From assembly GCA_037953625.1 (NCBI GenBank), contig CM075651.1:134878501-134942500 (forward strand): a stretch of 64,000 bases of DNA, given 5' to 3'. The notes below the pieces were generated by a model, which saw nothing but the letters and a program-made list of their open reading frames with translations, searched no databases and was not told the origin of the DNA. Numbering within the stretch: the stretch's first letter is position 1; the number at the start of each line of letters is the position of its first letter. Source of the stretch: Crotalaria pallida (Eukaryota > Streptophyta > Magnoliopsida > Fabales > Fabaceae). Position numbers and translations under genes: made by a program. Positions 23,925 to 36,418 of this stretch are shown piece after piece.

Positions 23925-24074
23925 TTATCTATCAAATAAAAAAGAAATATCTCATCTAAAAAGTGTCGGATGTAGTAAAAAATTTTTTACAAGATCATTT
24001 AGAATAATTTTTTAGTGTAAGATTTGATTTAAATCCTTACCCTTTGTTTAACTATTTATGGCTATTACTTAATA

Positions 24075-24351
24075 CTCCCTCCAGTCTTATACATAAGATT
24101 CTTTTGTGGTTTTTATTTTGGTCATATTTATAAGATTCCATTTCAATTTTCAATAGTGTTTAATTACTTTTTTTTACAAACACACTTATTAACTCAACAT
24201 TTTTTAGAGTCTCAATAATAATAATTATAGGGTTAGTTTTAAAAAAGTATATCAAATTTTCACATTTCAATGTCACTAACAAGTTTAAATACATTTCTTG
24301 GTGAAAAATGAAAAATCCCAAAAAAAATCCTATAAATAAGACCAAAAAGAG
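24075..24351. mobile_element. Stowaway-type MITE, 277 bp
   Basis: Left end CTCCCTCCAGTCTTATA with its complement-like right end TATAAATAAGACCAAAAAGAG, flanked by TA on both sides. The right terminus is decayed. Confidence 0.6.
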
Positions 24352-24459
24352 TAATAATCTTTATCTTAAAAATATTTATTAAAAAATAATCTTAATTCTA
24401 ATCATGAAATACTTATAATGATTATTTGTTGCAGTAAAAAGATTGATTATCAATTTTTT

Positions 24460-25917
24460 TAAAATCAAAAGTGCAATGGAGCATCATGTTTGGGGTGGCC
24501 GTGGATCTCATTTGGATGAAGGGGAATAAAATGATTTTTGAGAACCAGAGTATGGATCATAGTAATCTCATTCATTAGATTTGGTACTCAACTAAGGCTA
24601 TTCATAATTCTCTAGGTAATAAAAGGTTGCTGTCAGCCACTTTGAGCAATATGGATATATAGTCTCTCAATATGTTGGGCGTTCCCTGGCCTTCCCATCA
24701 ATGGCATAAAATTAACTCTGATGGTTCTTTTAATCCTGATACGAGTATAGCTAATTGTGGTGGCATACTCCAGGATGAAAACAGAACTTTTATTTTTGCC
24801 TATGCAGCTAATATTGGTTCTTGCTGTAACTCGCAAAATGGTCCGGCCCGAATTAACCCGTATTATATTCGGGTTTATATAACAAAATTTGAGCCCGACA
24901 TATATTCGGGGTTTTCTAGCTCAGCCTGATCATGGCATGAGCCGAAGCGGGTCAACTTGAAACTCGGCCGGGCAGCCCGAATTGTTATGCACTATGCAGC
25001 ACTAGCTTAGAAAAAAAATTAACAATGACCCATTTAGTAAGGCCCGTTATTCATTAAGGCTTAAGCTTAGCACCCCTCATCAGTTCACTGCTTCACTATG
25101 TTGTGCCATATTTTCAAAGTTCACTACTTCACTTCCTCAGCAATCATTCCAGCAGCAACTTAAATTCACTAAGGTCTATGGTAGTGCCATTGTATTTGTG
25201 GTTATCCAATGCCCATTACTATTTTATATTTTGCAATGCACAAATGCAAACATATCTGTGACAATTTAAGATTATTTTTTTGATGTACCAAAAAAAAATT
25301 AAGATTTTTTTGTTTGAAAAAAGTATTTTTTGTAAAAAAAAAAAATCGACGGGTGGCCCGTATAAGCCTGCTACCCGCATAGGGCGGGTTTAGGAATGAA
25401 TTTAGAGGCCCGATTTTTTTCCCGGATTTTTTAGCCCGACCCGGTCATGACCCGAGCCCGAAGTGGGCCGACCCGAACACGACCGGGTAGCCCGAATTAC
25501 CACCTCTAGTTCTTGCAGTATAATGCATGCGGAATTACGAGGGATTCTCCATGGAGCGAGGCTGACAGTCCATATAGGATTTGATAGAATCATTTTTGAG
25601 GCAGACTCTATGAGTGCTGTTCGTTTTTTGGAAGCTGGGTGTCATCCTCTTCATCCTTGCGCTGCTGTAGTCCATGAGATAAAGTCATGCTTGCAGGAAA
25701 AGAGAGTTGTTTTTAAACACACTTTGGGAAGCCAATACCGTGGCGGATGCTCTTGCTAAACATGCTTACAATTTAGGCTTTAAATTTAAGATTTTTGATG
25801 TAATCCCCGATTTTATTTACCACCCTCTCTATGCTGATTCTTCAATAACAAAGTACTTAAGAGGCATGTAGTTTGTTGTTTCTTTTTGGGCGTGTTTCCC
25901 CTTTATGTAAAAAAAAA
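24460..25917 (+). pseudogene. 3' end of a LINE: RNase H-like domain, interrupted by a hAT
   Basis: Upstream decayed text (LIWMKGNKMIFENQSM) looks like the end of the zinc-binding RT region. From about 24,672 comes WHKINSDGSFNPD...GGILQDENRTF (first RNase H Asp), then after the insertion SIMHAELRGILHGARL (Glu) and IIFEADSMSAV (Asp). The frame shifts near 25,725 before EANTVADALAKHAYNLG. A stop at about 25,870 is followed by a short tail to poly-A at 25,908-25,917. Decayed and non-functional. Confidence 0.8.
24831..25508. mobile_element. hAT-like non-autonomous element in the RNase H gene
   Basis: Perfect 8-bp TSD GTTCTTGC just before and just after the element (about 24,823-24,830 and 25,509-25,516). 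The right end is CCGAATTACCACCTCTA (complement TAGAGGTGGTAATTCGG), with CCCGA/GGGCCG-rich subterminal blocks; the left end is decayed. Removing it restores the RNase H reading frame. Confidence 0.8.
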
Positions 25918-28315
25918 TCAATTTTTTTTTTTAAAATAAAAGTATACATGTGGCACAATTCATTTTAGCTGTGCTTGATAATGAAGTACAGAGCATGAAA
26001 ATCACAATATTTTTTCTTTAATGGTCAATAATTAGTGTTAATGCGTAGAAACGTACGATCTATTTATGAAAAATGAGTTGAAACTTATAAAAATTCGAAG
26101 TAAAGTAACTTGGGTGGACTCAGGTGAATGCGGGTAGATTCCTGTAAAATCGCAAGTTTATGGCCGAGATAGTGAGTTAGCATTCTTGAGCTCAAAATGT
26201 ACAATCATACACTTTTTTTTTCAAATTTTATATTTAAAAAATATTCCAGGTCATTTTTATCATATTTGTTGCTCTTTTGGAGTAAAAAAAGCTTTTAAAT
26301 CAATCTTCTCTTCTCCTTCTCATTCAAAAGTTTATTCAATCTTCATTTCTTCTCCTTCTGCCGCACACCTGCCCACTCCACGTCCCACACCCCACGCCCC
26401 GATCCTTTCTAACTTTCTCCCTTTATTTGGTAATTGTTTACTGGCTTTCTCCCCTTATTCCTTTATTTTCGTTTTCCCTGTTTTTTCTTCGTTAAGTTAG
26501 TATGATAATTTGATGTATGCTTGATTATGTGTCATGACCTTTATGAAAAGATGAGTGGCTTCATAGAAATCATTTGAAGTTTTAACTTTTAAGCATGAAT
26601 GCATTATCTAGTTTTCAATTTTCAGTGATATTTTTTTAGTGTTGTCCGTAAATCAGAACTTATTTACTTTGTTAGTGTCGTTAAGTGTTACTTTGACTAG
26701 AGAGCACTTCATAGAAATTGATAATTAATTTTCATTATTTATTTTGTTAAGTATTATTATGTTGAGTTTGAAATTAAAATTACACTGAACCTGTTATTTT
26801 ATTATGTTTTGAATTTGAAGTTTGAATATTGATGGATAAATTATCTTATATTACTTATTAGTATCAACGAATAATATCTTATCATATTTTGTTATTATGT
26901 TAAGTTTAAATTTGTGAATATTGATTATTTATAGGTCATAGGTTATTACAATATAGATGTATGTTTTTTAGGTAAACTCGTACGAGTTTCCATAAATCCG
27001 AAATGAGTTTACGACTCGAGTTTACCTAAGCAAAACGAGTCTACGTAGACTCTTGAATTTGACAATCATGCTTTTTTTATATAAAAAGAGATTTTTTTTT
27101 TTATTTTTTTTATTTTTTTATTTTTTGTGAAAGTAGGAAAAGTTTCCAAATATGAGTAGTTGATATGTAAAAATTGTTGAATTATCTTTGAGTTTGTGGT
27201 TTATTTGAGTTTAATAAAATCTTTAGATGCTATTGTGAATTTTATTATGTATTTGGATTTTTCGGATGGACAATTTTTTAATAAATAATAATTAATTTTC
27301 ATGTTATTATATACTTATTTGCTATCTTATACTTATGCTCGATATAAAATATCATTATCGTAAATGATTTTGAGAATTATTATAATAATATTTCATAAAT
27401 AATTTGCCTAAAAAATTACAATTAAGAACATTAAATTACATTTTCAATTGTTTAAACCTAATTATAATATTAAAAAATAACTCTAGATTAAGTTCATGTT
27501 TGATTATGCCGTGAGTTAACCCAGAGTCAATTCTGAAATATCAACATTATTAACAGTTGTTTCTACTCCAACGTGATTTTGGGGTCAAAATTGATTTTCT
27601 CAATTGTAACCAAACATGTTATAAAACTATGAAATTTATAAGATCTAAAAGCTGGTTTATATATGTGTGGTATTCTACTATGTGGACCGTAATTGATGGG
27701 ATGTGTGAAGCCAGAGCGATTTGTTAATACCACGAATGCTTTTTTTTTGAGCGACCGGCTTCTTGTTTGCATGTTAGCTGAAAAATTAATTACTCAGCAT
27801 GTGGGCTGCTTTATATCCATCGCAAGGCCGGTCCAGGTCTCCAGGAAAAAAAAACTTCTTTATAAATGAGTGTTACTTCTCAACCTCCTTTTTAGATTTC
27901 AAATTCCATTTTTTTTTTATGTGATTCAGTTGGAATTTTTTATGACATTCCCAAATCAAAAAATGCATTTTTGAATTGACCTTTCATTGGAAAATGCATT
28001 TTTAAAAAGAAAAATGCATTTTTTCAACACAGGGATGTCATAAAAAAATCCGACCACCCATTAACAAAAAAAATGGGTTTAGAGCTTAAAGAGTGGGTTT
28101 GCAATTACTGCTCTTTATAAAATGAATTTTTTAAACCTCCACCCTTAGGAGGACAGAGGTTAAGCACCCTTAAGCAGGCTCGGTCTTGACATTTGCTAGG
28201 CCCTATGAGGAGAAAATAAATCTAGTCCCTTAATTTAACAAAAAAATTAATTTATTTACATTCAATTCCAAAACTAACAATAACAGCATCTAATGTATAT
28301 CTAAAATATTGGAAT
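25918..28315. other. AT-rich stretch with no recognised gene
   Basis: Noncoding, many stops in all frames. A CT-rich open frame at 26,186-26,500 has no recognisable domain. At 26,970-27,055 there are scrambled inverted copies of AAACTCGTACGAGTTT-like text. At about 27,488-27,640 there is a MITE-like segment whose inverted relative occurs at 44,850-44,980. Confidence 0.4.
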
Positions 28316-28317
28316 TA

Positions 28318-28591
28318 CTCCCTCCGTTCCAATTTAACTGTCACTTTAGATTTCACACAGATTAAGAAAGTCATTTAATGCTTCAATTTTCAAGAGAATT
28401 ATTAGATAACTTTACTATAATATCCTCAAAGTACATTAATTATCACCCATTTCACATATTTCAACTCATTAAATGCAAGGATAAAGTTGGAAAAAAATCA
28501 ATTAATACATTCTCGAATTCCTAAAGCGACAAATAATTTGGAACAAGTTAAAAAGGCTAAAGTAGTGACAAATAAAATGGAACGGTGGGAG
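28318..28591. mobile_element. Stowaway-type MITE, 274 bp
   Basis: CTCCCTCCGTTCCAATTT at the left and AAAATGGAACGGTGGGAG at the right, flanked by TA (28,316-28,317 and 28,592-28,593). The arms are inverted repeats through CACTTTAG/CTAAAGT-like text. Confidence 0.82.
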
Positions 28592-28691
28592 TATTAATTA
28601 TCAGTTCACTTGACGAGTCATCAAAAATAAATTAAAGATATTGGAAAAGTTGATTTGTTTTATTAGTGACATGGGAAATGTCAACATTTGA

Positions 28692-29091
28692 TTTAACATT
28701 CCTGACTGTCATATGGATTGACGACGGTCTCAACAAGGATTTTTTCAGTGTGCTTTGTTTTCACTCACACACTTCCGAGGAAATTTCTCAGGAGGTCACC
28801 CATCCCATAATTTCTCCAAGTTATGTACGCTTAAGTGTGGAGTTCTTAAGTGATGGGCTACCGAAAATAAGATGCATGCATCTTGTTGATATTGATAGTA
28901 TCAATCAATTCATTTAAGTCTTCTTTTACTATGTAGTCTCATACCTATACAGTCTTAGGATCCCCTTCTAATCCCGGTGTGTTAAGGTTCATTCATGTAT
29001 CCCCTCTCTCAGAAGCCTGCTAGGAGCCGTTTCTTATCCGTGCCTCTTGCACTGGCGATCATTCTCCGCCCTCATTAGCCCGGGTCTTACA
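28692..29091 (-). mobile_element. Cassandra-type solo LTR carrying a 5S rRNA-like block
   Basis: 400 bp with a perfect 5-bp TSD TTTGA (28,687-28,691 and 29,092-29,096). On the minus strand it starts TGTAAGACCCGGGC. Between about 28,883 and 28,771 it holds a 5S rRNA-like segment (AAGAACTCC, ACTTAAGCGT, GGATGGGTGACCTCCTG, matching the 5S internal-promoter region). It ends CCGTCGTCAATCC...CAGTCAGGAATGTTA. Cassandra elements are TRIMs with 5S-derived LTRs. The 5S copy is too diverged to be a working rRNA gene. Confidence 0.85.
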
Positions 29092-29096
29092 TTTGA

Positions 29097-30065
29097 TATG
29101 TTTTTACAAAATTACCCTATGATTATTTTTTAGATTCTAAAAAGTGTTAAGTAAATAAGGATGTTTGAGAAAATGAGAAATTAATTGCGATTGAAAATTT
29201 AGAGGTGGAACTAGATTTTATTACAATTTATAATTAATCAATAACACAAAGAAACATACATAATTGTTTTAAAGTTTTTTTATTCTCACATTGTACTTTC
29301 ATTGAGATAATTACATTTAATTTTTAAACACATTAAAAAATCAATTAAACTAAGTGAAAGGATCAAACTAATATCCATTCTCTCATATTATGAACATTTT
29401 TTGTGTCTTATTTTGATAACAATCATCCAACCCCTATTTTGATGATCTATCAAACCTTCTCATTTAGGCCCAACAATTTATTATTATCATATTCTTCAAA
29501 GTCAATCTCTAATTGCTCAAGAGGCCCAATGAGTTAGTTGATCAATTAAATTTATATGTTTTTCATGTGGTCCTTGTGGCTCAGTCGAAATAATGTTTGG
29601 TTTCTAGAGAGAATTAACATTTTTTTTTATGTTGCTAGGATTTTAGACTTAAGTTAAGTTAGGTCTTGGTTTCTCAACATCAAGTAAAAAAAGTTCCGAT
29701 CGTAAGATATATCTTATGACTTCAATATTAAATTAAAAAATTAAGAGTAAAATTGAAAATAATAAAATAGGTGAGATGTCCCTGAACACAAGTGAACGCA
29801 CTCAATATATAATGGGTTTATATTAACTGTTCTGTTTTAGGACCGGTGCGGTGGTCCACTAGCTTAATTGTATTAGTAGCATGGATTGATTGTATCTCTT
29901 GATTGGGTTGAGTATCTGATGGTCCGCTCAATTGGAGCCAATTTTTTATATTCGTTTATATCACTTTCAAGTTGACATAATACTTAAATAAATACATTAA
30001 TTTAAAAAAATTTGAAAGACGCAAAATTCATTTCGTTAATCTTTAACCCTAAAAAGAGCTTCTCA
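29097..30065. other. Noncoding flank of the Helitron
   Basis: AT-rich sequence with no coding or terminal-repeat signal that I can see. Confidence 0.4.
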
Positions 30066-32245
30066 TCTACTATACTTATATAAAAACATCCCTTTTCGAG
30101 GCACCACGTTTGTCCGCTTAAGGTTTCGAGGCACCACGTTTGTTCGCTTAAGAAATACTCGCACCAGAGTATTTGTAGGTAGATAATATCATCTTTAATC
30201 AAAATTATAATTTAAAATACATAAATTATCTGTTCAAAATTAATATTTAAAATTAAATAAATTATCTATATGTGGAATATGTTGAATCATTATCCTCATT
30301 TTGTTAAAAAAAAACATTATCCTCAAAAAGATCGATAAACACAAAGAGATAATGCTTGAACATTATAAATCATTATCCTCAGTTTGTTAAAAAAAAAGTA
30401 ATAATTATCCCAACAAAAATATTTTAAAAAAAATCACCATATATAACATGATCTCACCTTCATTCTTTGCATTTGTTTCACCTTCAGATTTCTCTACTTT
30501 CAAGAATTCTCTAATTTTATTCTTTCGTATTTTATGTTCCTAATTATTTATTTCTTATTTTATAATTGATTTTTGTTGTGTGTTTTTGTCATTTATTCTT
30601 ATTTATTGCTCTGTTATATGTTGTCTGTTACAACTTACAATATTTGACTAAAAATTGGTAATGTGTAGGATGGAGATAGATTTTGGCATACGCCTGAATG
30701 CTACATCTTTGACAACATGATTAAGTACATTCGCATTCTTGATGAGGTGTGTCGCGGTGGTTCAATCCTTTTTTTTTCTTATGTCTTTCGGTGAATAGGT
30801 TTATATTATTATTTGGCCATGTAAATCCTGGTAATAAGTTATATATTCATGCAGTAATTATTAGAAGATGTACCGTATATGTTTGTTATTAGAAGGAAAA
30901 GGCGTGTCAAATTTAATAAGACCCAAATTTATTTTATGAAAATAAGTAGATGAACAAGAACAACATTAAAAAAAACAACATTATCTAAATGTATATTAAA
31001 AGATAACAACAACATTAAAAAAACAAGAAACAAACTACAGACCCAAAGATAAAAACAGCTAAATTCAATCTAAATCTCTTCCTACTTTTTCTGTAACCAC
31101 TTTATCTAAATGTATTATCGAGATAAATTCATTTGTTTTTTTATCACAATAAATACATAATATTCCAATATCGAAATATTTTATCACAATATTTTATCAC
31201 TATTGCAATATCGAAATTGAGAATATTCCAATATTTTTTTATATGATTAAATATAATGATTATCATTTTGTAAAAAGTTTGCAATGGATAAATACTTTAT
31301 TTGTTATAATCTCTACAAAAAAAAACTGTAACAGATTAAAAACAAAGGTACATATATTTCAAAAATTGAAAAAAAAGCAATTCAAGATGATTAGAACAAT
31401 TAGGATAAAGATTTTTTAGGATCAAATTTTATGATTAATTTGAGATATGACAAACGATGAAAAATATCAAAATATTTAAATATGAATATAATAATAATAA
31501 ATGTGATAATCATATTAAAAAGATGATAATTTATATTCAAAAATACTAAATTATCATGTCCCATAAAATAGGAAATATTTTGATTTATCCTTAAATATAT
31601 TCATAATACCATCAAACAAAAAAATATTAAAAAAAGTATAATTCTGATTCCACTCTAATTAATCATAATATCATAATAAACGTAATAATGATATATAAAA
31701 AGTGTTACTTCATCGATCAATTAAATAAGAAATACATTAATTTAATACTCATCTATACATAAACAAATATAATATTAAAAATATAAAAAAAAGCAGTCAT
31801 TAAATTCCTTATAAAATGTGTTAATTAATCAAGACAGTCAAGAATAACAAGTTCAATGTCATCTTCATGTCCTATGAAATAAGGAATATTTTAATTTATC
31901 CTTAAATTTACTTATAATACCACCAAACAAAAAGATGAAAATATTTAAATATGATTTACTTTTGATTCTTTAAAATAAAGTTGATAATCATATAAAAATA
32001 TTAATTTATCTATTAAATAAATAAGGAAGATATCAGATAAAAAGTGTTACTTTTTATTTATACAAGAAAGTACAATATTTTTCAACAAACTCATTTAAAT
32101 TATTTTTTTTAAGTGTAGTGTTTGATTTAAGTCTATGCCTTTTTAGATAATTTTTTTTCCGTGTAATAATAATCTTTACTTTAAAATATTTAATATAAAA
32201 AATTAAATTATCAATAACCCGTGCAATGCACGGGGTGAGAGCTAG
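30066..32245 (+). mobile_element. Non-autonomous Helitron, 2.18 kb
   Basis: Starts TCTACTATACTTATA after an A and ends GAGCTAG before a T, the A|TC...CTAG|T insertion pattern of Helitrons. The 3' hairpin CCCGTGCAATGCACGGG (32,218-32,234) sits 11 bases from the end. A 26-bp direct repeat built on CGAGGCACCACGTTTGT lies at 30,096-30,150. No Rep/helicase is present. It carries an LSM4 exon at 30.67 kb. Confidence 0.9.
30669..30756 (+). pseudogene. LSM4: Captured LSM4 (Sm-like snRNA-binding protein) exon
   Basis: After a TAG acceptor the sequence reads DGDRFWHTPECYIFDNMIKY, then IRILDE, up to a GTGTGT donor. LSM4 proteins have GDRFW, the PECYIRGN Sm2-type motif and IKYLRVPDEV at this place, so the match is residue by residue with a few changes. 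The upstream Sm1 part and the RGG tail are not found nearby. It is a gene fragment carried by the Helitron, not a working gene. Confidence 0.82.
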
Positions 32246-32362
32246 TTTAAAATATCACTCTCTGAAGGCTCGAGAATTAGCAGGGAGAGCCTCTCATTTG
32301 AGATCCTGTGGTCATAAATTGTACTACATGATTTTGATAATTACCTAACTTATTTCGAGATT

Positions 32363-32888
32363 GCTTATTTATGTATTTAGTTCCTGAAAGTTGAGAGTGT
32401 TTTGATTTTGGTCCCTGGAAGTTTTTTTGACCTTGACTCATTCTTAATTGTTTTGAAAATTTGGTTTTAGTCCTTGTTGTTAAGAAAAATCCGTTAACTA
32501 TTGACGTGGCTAACGGAACGCCGCATCAGCATACACGTGTGTAAGTATTGCATGTCATCAATAGGATGACGTGAATGATCCGGACCCGTAGGAGCAAAAG
32601 GGCCAAGGTCCAACCAAAATGTGTTTGTGGATTGGGCTGTGACCGTTTTGCTCCTGCGTGTCCGGATTATCCACGTCATCCTATTGATGACATGCAATAC
32701 TTACACACGTGTATGCTGATGCGGTGTTTCGTTAACTACAACAGCAATTAACGAATTTTTCCTAATGGCGCGGCAAGGACTAAAACTAAATTTTCAAAAC
32801 AATTAAGGATGAATCAAGGTCAAAAAAACTTCTAGAGGCCAAAATCAAAACACTCCCAACTTTCAGGGACTAAAACCATAAATAAGCC
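32363..32888. mobile_element. Mutator-like foldback MITE, 526 bp
   Basis: Long inverted arms from GCTTATTTATG...TTCCTGAAAGTTG to the complement ...AGGGACTAAAACCATAAATAAGCC. The flanks TTTCGAGAT / TTTGGAGAA could be a decayed 9-bp TSD (7 of 9). The centre is two inverted copies of CACGTCATCCTATTGATGAC-like text. Confidence 0.75.
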
Positions 32889-33047
32889 TTTGGAGAAAAT
32901 CACTTTGTTTTTTTATAAGTCAGCAAAATTATTGACGATAGGAGAACTTAATTGTTACTCAAACCCTTACATAACACGGCTTGAGCAAGATTGTCTTTAT
33001 GGAGAATAACCAAAAAATTAAAAAACTTACATAACAAATAAATCTTA

Positions 33048-34535
33048 GGCTTAATTATGTCTGGGGTCCCTGTAGTTTGGACATCTTTTGTGAGATACCC
33101 CTATGTTTTTTTTTTCAATGAATATATCCCTGTAGTTTACTCCGGTTAGGTATTTGCCCCCAGCTCCTTTTCCGGCGAGTTTTTGGGTGAGCTGGACCGC
33201 CGGAGCTCCACCTGGAGCTGACACGTGGCAGTCTCTTAAAATTTTTTTAATTTAAAAAATAAGGCTTAATTATGTCTGGGGTCCCTGTAGTTTGGACCTA
33301 TTTTGTGAGATACCCTTATGTTTTTTTTTTTCAATGAATATACCCCGATAGTTTACTCCGGTTAGGTATCTGCCCCCAGCTCCTTTTCCGTGAGTTTTTG
33401 AGTAAGCTGGACCGCTGGAGCTCCACCTGGAGCCACGTATTATACACGTGGCAGTCACTTTAATTTTTTTTTAAATTAAAAAAAATAATAAAAGAATAGA
33501 ATAAACTAATAAACTAAAAAAAACATGGCTTATTATAATCCTTCCCATTTCCTTCCATTCGATCCATCTATCTCCCTCGTTCTTTTTCTCTCACTCACAA
33601 CCAGCATCTCCCTCCGGCGTTCTCACTCCATATCCCACGGTGTAGCTGTCATCTTCTCTCTCCCGCAGTCGTTCGGTTCTTCTTCTTCTTCTTCTTTTCA
33701 GTCATGAAGTCCTCCAGCTCCAGATCTGCGGCTTCTTCGAGGTCACCGTTTAGGATCAAGGTGGCATGCGAAAATGAGCAGCACAAGAACAATTGACATT
33801 TTTATTATAAGAATGAAAAAAAAAAGAAACAACAAATAAAATAGAAACATGTGAAGTAAAAGGTGGGGCTTTGAAAAAGGAACATACATACAGAAGCATA
33901 TATCCATGTCAAGGGACATATAGTGTTTTCATTTCCAGAAAATTGATTAATCAAGTACAGACATTAATCCTTTGACACATCATTTCATCTAAATCATAGA
34001 ATTCAATCTTTGCAATATCAGCAAATTGATTTTGATTGTTTTTTTTGTAGTTTATTAATTTATTATATTGTTTTATTATTTTTTTTCAATTGAAACAAAA
34101 AAAATTTAAGTGACTGCCACCATCACGTGTATAACACGTGGCTTCAGGTGGAGCTCTGGTGGTTCAGCTCACCCAAAAACTCGTCGGAACAGGAGCTGGG
34201 GGCAAATACCTAACCGAAGTAAACTATAAGGGTATATTCATTGAAAAAAAAAGCATAAGGGTATCTCACAAAAAAGGTACAAACTACAGGGACCTCAGAC
34301 ATAATTAAGCTTTATTTTTTTTAATTTAAAAAAAAAAATTAAGAGACTGCCACGTGTCAGCTCCAGGTGGAGCTCCGGCGGTCCAGCTCGCCCAAAAACT
34401 CGCCGAAAAAGGAGCTGGGGGCAAATACCTAATCGGAGTAAATTACAGGGGTATATTCATTGAAAAAAAAAAAAAAGCATAAGGGTATCTCACAAAAGAG
34501 GTCCAAACTACAAGGACCCCAGACATAATTAAGCC
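33048..34535. mobile_element. Mutator-like element with tandemly doubled TIRs and captured gene start
   Basis: Perfect 9-bp TSD TAAATCTTA (33,039-33,047 and 34,536-34,544). Each end holds two tandem TIR copies of about 214 bp starting GGCTTAATTATGTCTGGGGTCC (33,048 and 33,263 on the left; inner end 34,311 and outer end 34,535 on the right, inverted). The inner pair lacks its own TSD. The core (33,525-34,080) looks like a captured gene 5' end. Confidence 0.85.
33530..33762 (+). pseudogene. Captured 5' UTR and first exon of an unrecognised gene
   Basis: A pyrimidine-rich leader (33,535-33,703) with TCTCTCTCC and (TTC)n leads to an ATG at 33,705 reading MKSSSSRSAASSRSPFRIK, then a GT at a plausible donor. 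GC content is higher than the surroundings, typical of a captured host-gene start (Pack-MULE). The parent gene is not recognised. Confidence 0.5.
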
Positions 34536-34544
34536 TAAATCTTA

Positions 34545-34950
34545 TAACATGTATTAACAATATATGATAAACTTAATTAGTAATGGTATAAGTAGTTTTT
34601 TGTAGAGCCTTTAGGCGATGGACGACATAACCTTAAAGAAGTCTTGGTTTGTGCTGATATAAACTTCGGTAGGGAACTATATATGGTGGTGTTCCTTTTT
34701 AATTTTTATTGCTTTTGACGACTAAATTAAAGAAGGAAGTACATGAGTATCATGAGTAAATAACAAAATACTAATCAAAATCAAAATGCATCAACATCAA
34801 CATTGTATACAATTATAAAACATGAAATATATGTGAAAGATTCAGACTAATACAACCCTAGAAAATGTATTTATTAAAATTAGATATCATGAAACGTTTT
34901 TCAATCAAATTGTAGAAAGGGGAAATAGATCAAAAACAAAGAAGATAGAG

Positions 34951-35001
<51 letters not shown>

Positions 35002-36004
35002 AGTTCGTAACCTGCATGCTACCATATATATGTAAGTCCAAATAAAGATCACTCGTAATAAACACGTCCAAAACACCAAGTCATCATCATTTTAATCCAT
35101 TCCTTTAATTTCTTAAAACCCATTTGGGGCTGCCTCCTCTGCATTTGAGATTGAGCAACCACAATCATGTTGCTCCGTATCTTGGTTGGACAATATTTTC
35201 CAATAAGACTAATTGCTCATGTGATATATATGGTGTGTGTGAAGAAGAAAAATTACGGGTACATGTGAAGAAGAATGCTTTGGATTTTTTTGGCTTACTT
35301 GATTGGTTCCTCATATTAGAGTATGATGAAACAAATTTTTATTTTTATTTTTATTTGTACAGATTTGTTGTTTGATTCGGCTACTAAAGTACATGCACAT
35401 TAAGAGATAAGTATGGCTGCAAAATTTGATAAATGGGAGATGGATTTTGCTTAGTGAGGTGAATTTGAGAAGAGTATATATAATTTTTGAATTTGAGAAA
35501 GAAGCATAACATAGGAAAATATTTGAATTTAGAGAATAAGTCATAATATGTGTAATTCATTATTTGTTTGATTTAAGGTTTTGTTTTAGAAATTTGTTTA
35601 ATTTTTTTAATTCCAAAAGAAAATGCAAAGTGGCATTGTTGAAGAATTTATCATTTTTTTTTAAATTTTTGTTGTGAAAGTTACATTTGTTGAAAAGCTC
35701 TTTAGTGCAAGTATAAGAGCTTGAAAATAGAATAATATAGGCCGGATAAATTTATGACGAAACTACTTGTTATTACTCCTCCATTAAAGTGTTACGAAAG
35801 AGAGGAAACATGCGATGAATTTTGGCTTTATTTAGCAAAATCATATTATACTTCTGAGTTTATAACTTATAGAGGTGAAGTTAGATGAGAAATTTAGGAT
35901 TGTAGACATCAGATTATAGTTGTGTAGTTAGATGGTTGAATCAGAGTTGTTCATCAAAACTAGTTATTAGACTATCTAAAATTTGTTAAATAACTAAAAA
36001 AGAC

Positions 36005-36058
<54 letters not shown>

Positions 36059-36077
36059 GATAATCAACGGGGCTAAA
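34545..36077. other. AT-rich stretch, two (AT)n microsatellites
   Basis: (AT)n at 34,952-34,998 and 36,007-36,048. The rest is noncoding, with no inverted ends or motifs that I can support. Confidence 0.6.
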
Positions 36078-36418
36078 TGTAACGACCTAAGTCGTTACTG
36101 AAATGATATTATGTTAAATACGTATGATTAGTGTGTTTTAATGAAAAAGTGTTGATGTTTTTATGATGGTGCATCAAAATAGAAAATAATTTGAACCGGA
36201 AATTACTACATAACTGCTTCTTTTATATTCCACATAAAAGAGTTTGATATAATGTACATCATGTTACATAGTTTCGGCCAAAAAATGATACTACATCATA
36301 ACTCTGAGTTAACTAAATCTAAGTCAGTGCACATATAAATATATAAAAGTGTAACTCAAAGTAGTCCACAAAACTCTATAATATACTAAAAGTCAGTTTA
36401 CATACTAATGACATAAAC

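Noticed and set aside
28771..28883. 5S rRNA gene
   Set aside because: Too diverged and embedded in a Cassandra LTR with its own TSD; a derived promoter segment, not an rRNA gene.
33048..34535. MITE nested in a sister MITE
   Set aside because: The inner ends lack a direct 9-bp duplication; their flanks are reverse complements, so TIR duplication fits better.
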